From GCA-020356105 sp041602815 (GTDB lineage Bacteria; Pseudomonadota; Alphaproteobacteria; UBA8366; JADFVY01): a stretch of 31,504 nucleotides of DNA. Made by a program: the position numbers and the translations under genes. The stretch spans positions 1 to 31,504 of the forward strand of contig JBFIFO010000025.1 in the NCBI GenBank assembly GCA_041602815.1, written 5' to 3'. The notes beneath the pieces are model-generated. The model was not told where the DNA came from, did no database searches, and worked only from the letters and a program-made list of their open reading frames with translations. This document shows, one piece after another, positions 31,205-31,504 of the stretch (positions are counted from its first letter, which is position 1; each line of letters opens with the position of its first letter).

Positions 31205-31504
31205 ATGAAATACGCGCTGGGAGACGTGACTGTTCAGACCGAGGGCGACGACTACTGGATCGCGCCGAACGCGGTGGTGATCGGCGACGTGCACCTGAAG
31301 AAGAACGCCAGCATCTGGTGGAACTGCGTCGTGCGCGGCGATTCCGAGACCATCACCATCGGCGAGAACGTGAACGTCCAGGACGGCTCGGTGCTGCATG
31401 CCGACCCCGGCTACCCGCTGGTGCTGGAGAAGAACGTCTCGGTCGGCCACAAGGTGATGCTGCACGGGTGTTCCGTCGGCGAGGGCTCGCTGATCGGCAT
31501 CGGC
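31205..31504 (+). CDS. Gamma-class carbonic anhydrase-like protein, 3' end outside the window
   Basis: The first 100 codons encode a left-handed beta-helix (hexapeptide-repeat) protein with GDVHLKKNASIWWNCVVRGD, then IGENVNVQDGSVLHAD and VSVGHKVMLHGCSVGEGSLI. H65, H82 and H87 are the three Zn/Fe ligand positions of gamma-class carbonic anhydrases, and R44/D46 match the conserved Arg-Asp. Many such proteins (YrdA/PaaY-like) are not strong carbonic anhydrases, and PaaY is a thioesterase in phenylacetate breakdown, which suits this CoA-rich locus. It follows the crotonase by 16 nt and continues past 31504. Confidence 0.87.
   Translation, partial: MKYALGDVTVQTEGDDYWIAPNAVVIGDVHLKKNASIWWNCVVRGDSETITIGENVNVQDGSVLHADPGYPLVLEKNVSVGHKVMLHGCSVGEGSLIGIG

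Overview
The window looks like chromosomal DNA of a high-GC alphaproteobacterium, most likely Rhodospirillales-like and possibly marine or soil-dwelling. The grounds are family-level: an hpnC/hpnD/hpnE squalene module for hopanoids, a single-chain alphaproteobacterial porin ending in Phe, a deacetylase-xseB-ispA-dxs run, a tripartite tricarboxylate (TTT) transporter set, and a two-cysteine SqrR/BigR-type ArsR repressor. No rRNA, tRNA, CRISPR array or intact transposase gene was seen. Coding density is high, and most genes sit in short-spaced or overlapping operons.

Layout. 1-3929 (minus): the first 16 codons of hisG, then hpnE, hpnD, a double-domain YciI-like gene and hpnC, i.e. farnesyl-PP to squalene. 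4041-10499 (plus): three tandem paralogous TPR-sulfotransferase genes and a degenerate biotin/lipoate-ligase-like gene, each overlapping the next by exactly 4 nt. This is the most unusual block. 10787-11941 (plus): a porin with palindromes in its leader and a strong terminator. 12027-16194 (minus): an operon for isoprenoid precursors (dxs, ispA), xseB and a histone-deacetylase-like amidohydrolase. 16360-20707 (plus): an RND efflux adaptor and pump behind a structured leader. 20843-21976: an ArsR-type thiol-switch regulator, a decayed arylsulfotransferase (ASST) remnant, and a 66-aa protein behind a good sigma-54 promoter. 21981-28948 (minus): a GntR regulator, TctC, TctB, TctA, a hotdog thioesterase, an enolase-superfamily dehydratase/racemase and a MatB-like acyl-CoA synthetase. 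29152-31504 (plus, divergent): a class III CoA-transferase, a crotonase-fold enzyme lacking both usual glutamates, and the start of a gamma-class carbonic anhydrase-like gene.

How the parts work together. Dxs and IspA supply farnesyl-PP, which HpnC, HpnD and HpnE turn into squalene for hopanoids; the cyclase is not in the window. The TPR-sulfotransferase/ligase-like operon diverges from hpnC across about 110 bp. Its substrate is unknown, and a link to hopanoids is only a positional idea. The 22-31.5 kb region reads as one catabolic locus: capture and import of an organic acid, CoA activation, and side-chain chemistry. A GntR/FCD regulator probably controls it from a perfect 14-bp palindrome between the divergent promoters.

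The best candidates for undescribed biology are the coupled triple TPR-sulfotransferase/pseudo-ligase operon, the sigma-54-driven 66-aa protein with two upstream palindromes, and the ASST fossil beside the thiol-switch repressor.
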